Shown: piece after piece, positions 1-7,470 of the stretch
How the letters are laid out: each line of letters begins with the position of its first letter
Numbering within the stretch: the stretch's first letter is position 1
NCBI RefSeq assembly: GCF_014697625.1
Contig: NZ_JACJSG010000030.1
Span: 1-64,000 of the forward strand
Length of the DNA stretch: 64,000 nucleotides
Direction: 5' to 3'
From: Anabaena azotica FACHB-119
GTDB lineage: Bacteria > Cyanobacteriota > Cyanobacteriia > Cyanobacteriales > Nostocaceae
Made by a program: the position numbers and the translations under genes
The notes under the pieces: generated by a model
Seen by the model: only the letters and a program-made list of their open reading frames with translations
What the model was told of the DNA's origin: nothing
The model's database searches: none

Positions 1-18
1 GCTCAATTGGCTGGTTTT

Positions 19-45
19 ACACCTCAGCCCGGTGTTTTTTATTTT
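19..45 (+). terminator. Intrinsic terminator of a gene left of the window
   Basis: A 5-bp stem ACACC / GGTGT around a 7-nt loop is followed by six T and a T-rich stretch. It would end a plus-strand transcript entering from the left. No coding remnant is readable in the 18 bases before it. Confidence 0.45.
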
Positions 46-150
46 CTTGACGCAGGCTATTGTTGTATACTAGCTTTCAAACTATAATATTTTCATGGTT
101 CGGCTCCTTTGAGGGTCGCTTTATCGCGTCCGTCTCTTAGGCACTTATTC

Positions 151-179
151 AATATAGCTAACCTACAAGAGAGTGTCAA
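151..179 (-). promoter_or_regulatory. Strong sigma70-type promoter on the minus strand
   Basis: On the minus strand TTGACA (174-179) and TATATT (151-156) are separated by exactly 17 bp, a near-consensus vegetative promoter. Transcription would start near 144 and leave the window leftwards, divergent from nadC. No ORF starts in the 144 bp that remain, so the product is outside the window or the transcript has a long leader. Confidence 0.6.
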
Positions 180-290
180 CTGTTTTGGCAAAGTTTTTTC
201 GCCTTTTTTTGTGATGTCGCAGTAACGCTTATAGGATGAGGGTTTTAGGCTATAGTATTCCTTGCGGTAATTAGGGAAGTATATAGAATT

Positions 291-1154
291 GTGAGTAAAT
301 ATGGTGTTTTACCTCCTTGGTTGGTTTTAGATCCGTTATTACGGGGCTGGTTGTTGGAAGATGTTGGTCGGGGCGATCGCACTACAAATAGTTTGTTAGC
401 GGCGGATGTGAATTTAGGATCGGCGAGGTGGGTAGCGAAAGCACCTGGGGTAATTGCTGGCTTACCTGTTGCAGCTAGGGTATTTCAGCTTTTAAATGAA
501 AAAGTTAGCTTTGAGGCTATTGCTGGTGAAGGTGCGCTCTGTGAACCGGGACAGGTAGTGGCAGAAATGTCTGGTTCGCTTGATGCTTTGTTGATGGGGG
601 AACGGGTGGCGCTAAATTTAGCTATGCGCTTGAGTGGAATTGCCACTCTGACTAATAAATATGTAGAGCAAATTGCAGATTTACCTGCTCAGTTGGTGGA
701 TACGCGCAAAACTACGCCAGGGTTGAGGCTGTTGGAAAAGTACGCGACTGCTGTGGGTGGGGCGACTAATCACCGTATGGGCTTGGATGATGCGGTGATG
801 ATTAAGGATAATCATATTGCGGCGGCTGGGGGAATTGGTGAAGCTATTACCCTTGTTCGTTCTCAGATTCCTTATACGTTAGCTATAGAAGTAGAGACAG
901 AAACTCTTGAGCAGGTGAAGGAAGCTTTGGAATATCAGGCTGACATTATTATGTTGGACAATATGCCTGTTGATTTGATGCGTCAGGCGGTGCAGTTAAT
1001 TCGTCAACAGGATGGTAGGGTGAAAATTGAAGCTTCTGGCAATGTGACTCTGGAAACTATTCGGGCTGTGGCTGAGACTGGTGTTGATTATATTTCTAGT
1101 AGTGCGCCAATTACTCAGTCGAGGTGGTTGGATTTAAGTATGAAGATTAGTTGA
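291..1154 (+). CDS. nadC: Nicotinate-nucleotide pyrophosphorylase (carboxylating)
   Basis: Quinolinate phosphoribosyltransferase of de novo NAD synthesis: quinolinate plus PRPP gives nicotinate mononucleotide, CO2 and PPi in the cytoplasm. The 287-aa length is normal. Family signatures are visible: LEDVGRGDRTT near residues 22-32, the PRPP/quinolinate-binding DTRKTTPGLR at 137-146, HRMGL at 161-165 and IKDNH at 171-175, with a glycine-rich C-terminal phosphate region (EASGNVTLE). The start is GTG, because no in-frame ATG lies near the N-terminus; a weak GGGAAG lies upstream. It stands alone in front of purH, separated by 149 bp containing a small dispersed repeat. Confidence 0.95.
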   Translation: MSKYGVLPPWLVLDPLLRGWLLEDVGRGDRTTNSLLAADVNLGSARWVAKAPGVIAGLPVAARVFQLLNEKVSFEAIAGEGALCEPGQVVAEMSGSLDALLMGERVALNLAMRLSGIATLTNKYVEQIADLPAQLVDTRKTTPGLRLLEKYATAVGGATNHRMGLDDAVMIKDNHIAAAGGIGEAITLVRSQIPYTLAIEVETETLEQVKEALEYQADIIMLDNMPVDLMRQAVQLIRQQDGRVKIEASGNVTLETIRAVAETGVDYISSSAPITQSRWLDLSMKIS

Positions 1155-1165
1155 GGTGTTTTTTT

Positions 1166-1207
1166 CACGCAAAGGCGCATTCGCGTAGTGTCTCGTAGAG
1201 AAGGCGC
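1166..1207. repeat. Small dispersed repeat between nadC and purH
   Basis: This block (core CGCATTCGCGTAG...TCTCGTAGAGAAGG) recurs at 2938-2978 with one or two changes. It contains the short inverted words typical of the very small dispersed repeats of Nostoc genomes. It has no coding potential. Confidence 0.6.
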
Positions 1208-1303
1208 AAAAAGAATTTGAGAGGTGTCGTCTTTCGTCAAGCTCTTGAAGTGATGCAAGGGTTATGTAAAAATTGTGGTCTTTGGCATCTGAGGAATTGA
1301 GAC

Positions 1304-2824
1304 ATGGCGCGTCTAGCACTGCTGAGTGTATCTAATAAAACTGGTTTGATTGACCTAGCCCGTCGCTTGGTTGAGGAATTTGAATTTGATTTAATCAGCA
1401 GTGGAGGAACGGCTCAAGCCCTCAAGGATGCGGGGTTGCCTGTGACGAAAGTTGCAGATTATACAGGTTCGCCTGAGATTTTAGGTGGACGGGTGAAGAC
1501 TTTACATCCGCGCATTCATGGGGGGATTTTGGCTAGGCGGGATGTTGCTCAAGATGTGGCAGATTTGGAAAATAACCAAATTCGTCCTATTGATTTGGTG
1601 GTGGTGAATCTTTATCCTTTTGAAGAGACTATTGCTAAACCAGGGGTTACTTTGGCGGAAGCTGTGGAGCAAATTGATATCGGCGGCCCGGCGATGTTAC
1701 GGGCTTCTTCAAAGAATTTTGCTCATTTGACTGTGTTATGTGACCCAGCACAGTATGATGAATATTTGCAAGAGCTACGTCAAAATAATGGGGAAGCTTC
1801 TTTAGAATTTCGTCAGCAGGCGGCTTTGAAAGGATTTTTACATACGGCGAATTACGATCGCGCGATCGCATCTTACCTCGCAGGTACACCACAGCACACC
1901 CTAAGCGGGACAGAATTGCAATCTCTGCGTTATGGTGAGAACCCCCATCAAAGCGCAGCTTGGTATCAAACTGGAACTACAGCCACAGGATGGGCGGCTG
2001 CTAATAAGTTGCAAGGCAAGGAACTTAGTTACAATAATTTGGTAGATTTGGAGGCTGCACGCCGAATTATTGCAGAGTTCGCTGATACCCCAGCCGCAAC
2101 TATTATTAAACATACCAATCCCTGCGGTACGGCGTTGGGAGATACTATTGTTGAAGCTTATCAAAAGGCTTTTAATGCTGATGCTACTTCGGCGTTTGGG
2201 GGTATTGTCGCTCTGAACCGTCCTATTGATGCGGCTACTGCTAAGGAGTTAACCAAGACATTTTTAGAATGTGTGGTTGCACCTGAATGTGATGCAGAGG
2301 CGCAGCAAATACTGGCGAAGAAGTCTAATGTGCGGGTTTTGACATTGGCAGATTTGAGTAATGGCCCTAAAACATTGGTAAAACAAATTGCCGGAGGTTT
2401 TCTTGTGCAAGCTGCGGATGATATTGTGGCTGATACCAGTCAATGGCAAGTTGTGACCCAAGTGCAACCCACAGATGATCAGTTAGAGGAATTGCTGTTT
2501 GCTTGGAAGGTTTGTAAGCACGTTAAATCTAATGCTATTGTAGTAACAAGCGATCGCACTACTCTAGGTGTAGGTGCAGGACAAATGAACCGTGTGGGTT
2601 CTGCGAAAATTGCTCTTGAACAAGCAGGAGAAAAAGCGCAAGGTGCAATTCTCGCTAGCGATGGCTTTTTCCCTTTTGATGATACTGTCAGATCCGCCGC
2701 CGCCGCCGGGATCACTGCTATTGTCCAACCTGGTGGAAGTCGAAATGACCAAGATTCTATCAAGGCTGCTAACGAACTCGGTTTGGCGATGGTGATAACT
2801 GGTGTGCGTCATTTCTTACACTAA
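1304..2824 (+). CDS. purH: Bifunctional AICAR transformylase / IMP cyclohydrolase
   Basis: Catalyses the last two steps of de novo purine synthesis, AICAR to FAICAR (10-formyl-THF donor) and FAICAR to IMP. The 506 aa are full length. The N-terminal MGS-like IMP cyclohydrolase domain (about 1-145) shows the SSGGTA phosphate-binding loop and HPRIHGG. The C-terminal transformylase shows LRYGENPHQSA near 208, IIKHTNPCG, SAFGGIVALN and a terminal GVRHFLH. ATG follows a purine-rich GAGGAATTGAG. It is probably transcribed on its own; the downstream 560 bp hold a ncRNA gene and repeats. Confidence 0.97.
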   Translation: MARLALLSVSNKTGLIDLARRLVEEFEFDLISSGGTAQALKDAGLPVTKVADYTGSPEILGGRVKTLHPRIHGGILARRDVAQDVADLENNQIRPIDLVVVNLYPFEETIAKPGVTLAEAVEQIDIGGPAMLRASSKNFAHLTVLCDPAQYDEYLQELRQNNGEASLEFRQQAALKGFLHTANYDRAIASYLAGTPQHTLSGTELQSLRYGENPHQSAAWYQTGTTATGWAAANKLQGKELSYNNLVDLEAARRIIAEFADTPAATIIKHTNPCGTALGDTIVEAYQKAFNADATSAFGGIVALNRPIDAATAKELTKTFLECVVAPECDAEAQQILAKKSNVRVLTLADLSNGPKTLVKQIAGGFLVQAADDIVADTSQWQVVTQVQPTDDQLEELLFAWKVCKHVKSNAIVVTSDRTTLGVGAGQMNRVGSAKIALEQAGEKAQGAILASDGFFPFDDTVRSAAAAGITAIVQPGGSRNDQDSIKAANELGLAMVITGVRHFLH

Positions 2825-2937
2825 GCTGAGGTCGGTCATGGGTAATTGTCTGTTACCATTACCCATTAGCAAAATATGATAAGTGTTTAATACCATTTCT
2901 CGATAAAACTGCACTTCATAATCTAGAGTATTAAGCT

Positions 2938-2978
2938 CACGCAAAGGCGCATTCGCGTAGCGTCTCGTAGAGAAGGCA
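2938..2978. repeat. Small dispersed repeat, second copy
   Basis: Nearly identical to 1166-1207 (CGCAAAGGCGCATTCGCGTAG core followed by TCTCGTAGAGAAGGC). It sits just left of the first Yfr2-like gene. Confidence 0.6.
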
Positions 2979-3076
2979 CAAAGGAAGAAAGGATCAACAT
3001 ATTCTTAAGTGCATCATTACAGAGAACTGGTATAAGCTGACATGATATAACTGCTGAATATGGTGCAGTTAGTAAA

Positions 3077-3121
3077 GTGTCACTTCTAATACTCGCCTTG
3101 TTTTGAAAGCGATGTTATTCT
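3077..3121 (+). promoter_or_regulatory. Promoter and GTCAC box of Yfr2-like copy 1
   Basis: GTGTCAC (3077-3083) lies 49 nt before the presumed RNA start and belongs to a longer shared word, GTGCAGTTAGTAAAGTGTCAC. A -10-like TATTCT (3116-3121) ends 6 nt before the start. No good -35 hexamer is seen, so the GTCAC element may recruit an activator. Confidence 0.5.
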
Positions 3122-3127
3122 CTAGTT

Positions 3128-3194
3128 GTGTGAGGAGCAAGTTGAAATTAAAAGCGCTGGAAGTGGAAACACGGTAACACTTTAGGCGCTTTTT
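3128..3194 (+). ncRNA. Yfr2-family-like small RNA, copy 1
   Basis: The RNA begins GTGTGAGGAGCAAG, then an A-rich linker, then a terminator hairpin AAAAGCGCT...AGGCGCTTTTT whose upper stem (GAAGTG/CACTTT) closes a loop with GGAAACACGGTAACA. The GGAAACA-type loop over a Rho-independent stem is the hallmark of the cyanobacterial Yfr2 family. GTGTGAGGAG is complementary to CUCCUCACAC, the core of the conserved Yfr1 motif. Copies 2-4 share the design; here the stem has changed with compensating pairs, which supports a selected structure. Confidence 0.75.
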
Positions 3195-3387
3195 AATTTA
3201 TGGGAGGACTAAAGTCCTTATTACGAACTCAATCTGAGTTATATCATGTCCGCTTAATCACTTATCATATCTTGGGGGTTGGTAATTGGTAATTGCTAAT
3301 TGCTAATGGTAGAAAACAATTACCTATTCGCTATTACCCATTACCGACCCTAGCAACTATATCGTCAGTAATTAGCCGGACTTGATA

Positions 3388-6300
3388 TTATTTGTTTTGC
3401 ATGACGTTAGCTATTACTGTTGCTAATTCTGATGGTTCTACGGGTTTGGTAAGATGCTGTTGGAAGCCAGCCGCCATTATCTTTTGGAAGTTAGTCTCGC
3501 CTGCAAAGGCAGTAAGGGCGATCGCTCTTAGCCTTGTATCTGATGCTACTTCCATATCCCTGATTTGCTTAATTAGCATATAGCCATCGATATCTGGCAT
3601 ACCAATATCACTTAATAATATATCTGGTTTGGTTTGGGCGATCGCTTGCAATGCTTCCCTTGCTGAACTTACTGCCTTGACTTCTATACCATACTGTTCT
3701 AAAATAAGGCTGAGTAATTGCAAGGTATCCGCATCATCATCTACAACTACCATCCGCAAGCCTTGTAAATTTGGGGTAATATCAGCGAAGAAATGCTTTT
3801 CATCTAAATGAGAAGTGACAATTATGGGTAAGGTGACTGTAAATGTTGCGCCTAAACCTTCTCCAGGGCTGGTTACTTGTACAGAACCACCGTGGAGTTC
3901 CACAAGATGACGGACTATTGCTAACCCTAACCCTAATCCGCCAAATTTTCTAGTTGTTACCTCATCAGCTTGGCGGAAGCGCTCAAATACATATGGTAGA
4001 AAATCGGAACTTATACCTTTTCCTGTATCGCTGACTTCAATTTGAGCTAAAGAATCAACTGTTTTTAAGGTGATTTCTACTCTACCACCTTCTGGGGTGA
4101 ATTTTACGGCATTAGTCAGTAAATTCCAGACTATCTGCTGTAAACGGTTGGGGTCTCCTTCTACTTTACAGCTACGGTCAGTTAATTTAGTTACTATTTG
4201 TATAGATTTACCCTCAGCAGTAAGACGCACCGTTTCTAATGCAGCCTCAATGGTAGCTACTAAGTCTACTGTACAGACATTCAAACTCAGCTTACCGCGT
4301 AGGATGCGCGATACATCGAGTAAATCGTCTATTAACCGCGCTTGGAGTTTAGCATTGCGTTCGATAACTTCTAGGGCTTGATGAGTTTTGATGGGATCTA
4401 ACTTGCGACTTTTGAGGAGTTTTGCCCAGCCTAAAATGGGATTAAGTGGCGATCGCAATTCATGAGATACTATAGCTAAGAAATCATCCTTCATCCGGTT
4501 GGCTTGTTCTAATTCTATCCGGGCGGCGCGTTCCCGTTCCCAAGCTTGGGCGCGTTCTTCAACTGCTAACTTTTGATCATGAATTTCAGTACAGGAACCA
4601 AACCATTTGATAATTTCACCATCTTGATTAATTAATGGCATTGCTCGTCCTAAATGCCAACGGTATTCTCCATCTGCACGGCGTAAACGAAACTCAGTTT
4701 CATAATCTTTGCCAGTTTCCAGGCTATTTTGCCATCTTGTGATGGTTGATCGCACATCATCGGGGTGTAATATATTCAACCATCCTTCACCTTGAGCTTG
4801 TTGTGACGTTTTTCCTGTATAGTCGTACCAGCGTTGATTAAAATACTCATGATAGCCATCTGGATGTGTAATCCAGAACATTTGCGGCATGGTGTTCGCT
4901 AATGTACGAAACATTAATTCGCTTTGTTGTAGTTGAGATATCAACTGCTGGCGTTCCGTAATATCGAGAAAGGCTCCAATTACGCCTCTGACATTCCCAT
5001 CTGTATCACGTAAAGGGGCAGCTTTACCATAAATGTGTCTGACATCATCTGCACTAAAGACAAATTCAAATTCTGCTTCTACCTCCTTCCCAGTAATTCC
5101 CGCCTGCTGCATTGCCAACTCATTCAGAGGAATATCTTGACCATTTTTTTGAATTTTAAATAAGAAAGGGTATTCCCCACTAGCGGGAGTAGCTGTCATA
5201 ATTGAGCCGGGTGGCATCCGCATCATTTCATAGGCTGCGCGGTTAACACTCATAGAATGGCACTGAGGATCATGTGCTATCCAGACAGCCGCCGGTACTG
5301 TCTCCATAATGGTTTCCAGCTCTTCTGCTCTGGCTTTGGCTATGGTTTCGCTCTGCCGTAGTGCTGCTTCTACCTGTTTGCGATGGCTAATATCTATGTT
5401 GACAGCGATCGCATTAATAATTGCTCCGGTTTCGTCTTTAATAGGGATAGCGGAGTTGAGAATAGTTTTCCTCTCCCCATCAAATGTTTCTATATCAATC
5501 TCTTCGCCAATTATCGCCTTACCTGTAGCTAAGGTACGGGCAAGCGTCCAATCTTGGGATGCCAGGGGTTTGCCTGTATCCGCCCACCATCCTTTATACT
5601 CATGGTATTGATTGATATTATCCAGTAAGGGAGCATCTTCACCCCAAATTGCTTTGACGGCTGGGTTGATTTCTAAAAGCTGTCCTTGAGGATCAGAAAT
5701 TAATACGCCTACAGGTAAGATATCGAGGATAGCTTGTAGGCGCTGACGTTCAATGTCAGTTTTTGGTTGTCCTGGTGCTATCTCTTGGGCTTGCTGACGC
5801 TGTGTGATATCGGTAAGTACAGCCAGCACAGTAGAGAATTGGTGATCTTGATCTACTAGGTAACTAATGGAAACAATTACCCAAAGCGGCGCTTGATCTT
5901 GACGTTGTAAACGTAATTCCCACTGCTGTTTAGTTGGTTGATGGTGTGGTTGCTCTAGCCATTGCTGAATTACTTGTCGAGGCTGAGGTTCTATAAAATC
6001 AAAAATGGAGCGATCGCCCATTTGTTCAATACTATAATTTAGCATCTGGGCTAGTCGAGGGTTGACATACTCTGTCTTGCCTTGCTTGTCGAATATCCAA
6101 ATACCTTCATGGGCTGTTTCTAATAAATGCTGATAGCTGACTTTTAGCTTCGCCAACTTTGCCTCTGATATTTGCTTAACAGTAAGTCTTTGTGAATTTA
6201 ATAAACTAAATAGTAGTCCTAGTAAGCATAAAACAATTAAATTTATTACCTCATTCCCTTGACTAACTACTAGTGAGTTAAAAGGCTCAATCAAGAAGTA

Positions 6301-6507
6301 ATCTTTAACTATTATAGCCAAAACTGTAGCAACTATCCCAGGTGCTAATCCACCGTACCAGCTACTAAAAATTTCACAAGCAAGCAAAAGTGGCGAAATT
6401 TCTAGTTTTAAAGACCCTTCCAGAATTATGCCAAGTAACAGCGCCAATAATACCGACACAATAGATATACTGTAACATTTTAAATGAGAGCGCTGGATAT
6501 ATGTCAT
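3388..6507 (-). CDS. Hybrid sensor histidine kinase with four PAS domains and a C-terminal receiver
   Basis: A 1039-aa membrane sensor. Residues 1-110 hold about four hydrophobic helices resembling the DUF4118/KdpD-type membrane module. Four PAS/PAC modules follow (about 118-235, 255-375, 395-520, 525-645). The HisKA H-box (SHELRSPLNPILG, about 687) carries the phospho-accepting His. The HATPase shows N box (NLLTNAVKFTP), G1 (DTGKGIS), F box and G2 (GGLGLGLAIV). The receiver (about 920-1036) has acidic DDDAD, phospho-acceptor Asp in LLSDIGMPDIDG and Lys in LTKP. It should autophosphorylate and pass phosphate to its own receiver. The ligand is unknown and no response-regulator gene is adjacent. 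It lies between Yfr2-like copies 1 and 2. Confidence 0.93.
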   Translation of the reverse strand: MTYIQRSHLKCYSISIVSVLLALLLGIILEGSLKLEISPLLLACEIFSSWYGGLAPGIVATVLAIIVKDYFLIEPFNSLVVSQGNEVINLIVLCLLGLLFSLLNSQRLTVKQISEAKLAKLKVSYQHLLETAHEGIWIFDKQGKTEYVNPRLAQMLNYSIEQMGDRSIFDFIEPQPRQVIQQWLEQPHHQPTKQQWELRLQRQDQAPLWVIVSISYLVDQDHQFSTVLAVLTDITQRQQAQEIAPGQPKTDIERQRLQAILDILPVGVLISDPQGQLLEINPAVKAIWGEDAPLLDNINQYHEYKGWWADTGKPLASQDWTLARTLATGKAIIGEEIDIETFDGERKTILNSAIPIKDETGAIINAIAVNIDISHRKQVEAALRQSETIAKARAEELETIMETVPAAVWIAHDPQCHSMSVNRAAYEMMRMPPGSIMTATPASGEYPFLFKIQKNGQDIPLNELAMQQAGITGKEVEAEFEFVFSADDVRHIYGKAAPLRDTDGNVRGVIGAFLDITERQQLISQLQQSELMFRTLANTMPQMFWITHPDGYHEYFNQRWYDYTGKTSQQAQGEGWLNILHPDDVRSTITRWQNSLETGKDYETEFRLRRADGEYRWHLGRAMPLINQDGEIIKWFGSCTEIHDQKLAVEERAQAWERERAARIELEQANRMKDDFLAIVSHELRSPLNPILGWAKLLKSRKLDPIKTHQALEVIERNAKLQARLIDDLLDVSRILRGKLSLNVCTVDLVATIEAALETVRLTAEGKSIQIVTKLTDRSCKVEGDPNRLQQIVWNLLTNAVKFTPEGGRVEITLKTVDSLAQIEVSDTGKGISSDFLPYVFERFRQADEVTTRKFGGLGLGLAIVRHLVELHGGSVQVTSPGEGLGATFTVTLPIIVTSHLDEKHFFADITPNLQGLRMVVVDDDADTLQLLSLILEQYGIEVKAVSSAREALQAIAQTKPDILLSDIGMPDIDGYMLIKQIRDMEVASDTRLRAIALTAFAGETNFQKIMAAGFQQHLTKPVEPSELATVIANVMQNK

Positions 6508-6667
6508 ACTGCATTTAATCCTTGGCAGTAACCTGTTTACAAGACATAGAGTTTTCTTCTTATAATGGTCAACAGTCTTAAGATATATATTTTACTTCTA
6601 ATTAAAAATTAAATAATTCTGGATTTATTAAGTGAAGGGAGATCAATAAACTACTTTTGTATATTAT

Positions 6668-6735
6668 TGGAATCCGATTTGACTAGTGAAAAAATCTCAG
6701 TGTATATAATAATATCTGTAGGGTGGGCAAGACCC
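6668..6735. repeat. Dispersed repeat, copy 1 (GGAATC...TAGGGTGGGC type)
   Basis: GGAATCCGATTTGACTAGTG, an AAAAAATCTCAGTGTATATAA stretch and then TAGGGTGGGCAAGACCCA match the sequence at 8325-8380 over about 60 bp. The right part is half of the palindromic TAGGGTGGGC unit seen complete at 8369-8423. Confidence 0.5.
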
Positions 6736-6753
6736 AACGCTAATTGACGACAG

Positions 6754-6798
6754 TGACCTCAAGCCCGAAAACCTGAACAATGCAGGGCAACCCCTACC
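6754..6798. other. Possible structured element shared with the region before the 12455 gene
   Basis: GTGACCTCAAG..ACCTGAACAATGCAGGGCAACCCCTACC resembles 12393-12428 (GTGAACCTTGAGACCTGCACAACAGGCAACCCCTAAC). Both keep a CCTG/CAGG hairpin followed by GCAACCCCTA or CAACCCCTA. No known riboswitch class was recognised. It may be a repeat or a small RNA element. Confidence 0.25.
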
Positions 6799-6913
6799 AA
6801 TATTTGAGAGCTTCAAGTATGAATCTTATCACGCAGGATAAAAAGTCAACTTTATTAAGAAAAGTTAATTACTAGTACCGATTTTCAAACTTAATTTAAA
6901 GAATTTATGAAGA

Positions 6914-6956
6914 GTCACACATTATACTTGCCATTCCCCAAGACAAGTGATAGATT
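6914..6956 (+). promoter_or_regulatory. Promoter and GTCAC box of Yfr2-like copy 2
   Basis: GTCAC (6914-6918) stands 49-51 nt before the RNA start and TAGATT (6951-6956) is placed as a -10 box. The extended GTGCAG word present in the other copies is lacking here. Confidence 0.45.
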
Positions 6957-6962
6957 CTACTT

Positions 6963-7033
6963 GTGTGTGAGGAGCAAGTTAAAAGTAGAAAACGCCTGGG
7001 GTGGAAACACGGCAACACTCCCAGGCGTTTTTT
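6963..7033 (+). ncRNA. Yfr2-family-like small RNA, copy 2
   Basis: Starts GTGTGTGAGGAGCAAG and ends in a hairpin AACGCCTGGGGTG / CACTCCCAGGCGTT with loop GAAACACGGCAA and a six-T run. The 5' anti-Yfr1-like word and the loop are identical in spacing to copies 3 and 4. It is the first of three head-to-tail copies at about 160-bp intervals. Confidence 0.75.
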
Positions 7034-7076
7034 CATGATTTCAAAAACCCTGCCTATTTTGTGCAGAAAACAAACT

Positions 7077-7119
7077 GTCACAGGATAGATTTACTTTTAA
7101 TAATAACCAGTGCTATGTT
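7077..7119 (+). promoter_or_regulatory. Promoter and GTCAC box of Yfr2-like copy 3
   Basis: GTGCAGAAAACAAACTGTCAC ends at 7081, with GTCAC (7077-7081) 49-51 nt upstream of the RNA start, and TATGTT (7114-7119) in the -10 position. It starts about 45 bp behind the terminator of copy 2, so each copy has its own promoter. Confidence 0.5.
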
Positions 7120-7125
7120 TTATTT

Positions 7126-7201
7126 GTGTGTGAGGAGCAAAGTCAGAAATAAAAAGCGTCTGGGGTGGAAACACGGCAACACTCCCAGGCGCTTTTTATT
7201 T
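7126..7201 (+). ncRNA. Yfr2-family-like small RNA, copy 3
   Basis: GTGTGTGAGGAGCAAAG at the 5' end, A-rich linker, then AAAAAGCGTCTGGGGTG pairing with CACTCCCAGGCGCTTTTT around GAAACACGGCAA. The hairpin differs from copy 2 by changes that keep the pairing through G-U/G-C exchange. Confidence 0.75.
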
Positions 7202-7233
7202 GTGGGCAATATTCTTTGTGCGGTTAGCAAAGT

Positions 7234-7276
7234 GTCACACAATATACCTACTTATGGAAATTAGGGGTGATATCTT
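7234..7276 (+). promoter_or_regulatory. Promoter and GTCAC box of Yfr2-like copy 4
   Basis: GTGCGGTTAGCAAAGTGTCAC, with GTCAC at 7234-7238, matches the copy 1 box at 19 of 21 positions and stands 50 nt before the RNA start. TATCTT (7271-7276) is the -10 candidate. Confidence 0.5.
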
Positions 7277-7283
7277 CTTATTT

Positions 7284-7352
7284 GTGTGAGGAGCAAGTTG
7301 AAACTAAAAAGCGTCTGGGGTGGAAACACGGCAACACTCCCAGATGCTTTTT
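7284..7352 (+). ncRNA. Yfr2-family-like small RNA, copy 4
   Basis: GTGTGAGGAGCAAGTTGAAA is identical to copy 1 over its first 17 bases. The hairpin AAAGCGTCTGGGGTG / CACTCCCAGATGCTTT closes the same loop and ends in a T run. Convergent with the DUF3891 gene that ends at 7471. Confidence 0.75.
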
Positions 7353-7470
7353 GATTGGTGTAGAATATACCAGCTATGAATAGTTATGGCAGTAGCCAGA
7401 TAGGTGAGGACATAGTTAAATCATAAAATCCTCATAACCAAGCAGCTTTTGAACCTGTCCCCTGCTATAT

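Larger units (their letters stand above)
3039..3250. repeat. 13-bp inverted repeat enclosing Yfr2-like copy 1
   Basis: GACATGATATAAC at 3039-3051 is perfectly repeated in inverse orientation as GTTATATCATGTC at 3238-3250. The arms enclose about 186 bp that hold the GTCAC box, promoter, RNA and terminator of the first Yfr2-like gene. Further out, AATATGATAAGTGTTTAA (about 2872-2889) is matched inversely by TTAATCACTTATCATAT (about 3254-3270). The arrangement looks like a cassette. Confidence 0.5.

Noticed and set aside
2479-2812. Minus-strand ORFs inside purH
   Set aside because: They are shadows of the highly conserved purH frame; purH is full length and has normal motifs.
7001-7264. Plus-strand ORF of 87 aa over the Yfr2-like copies 2-3
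   Set aside because: The region is fully explained by the two structured RNAs and their terminators; the frame is accidental.
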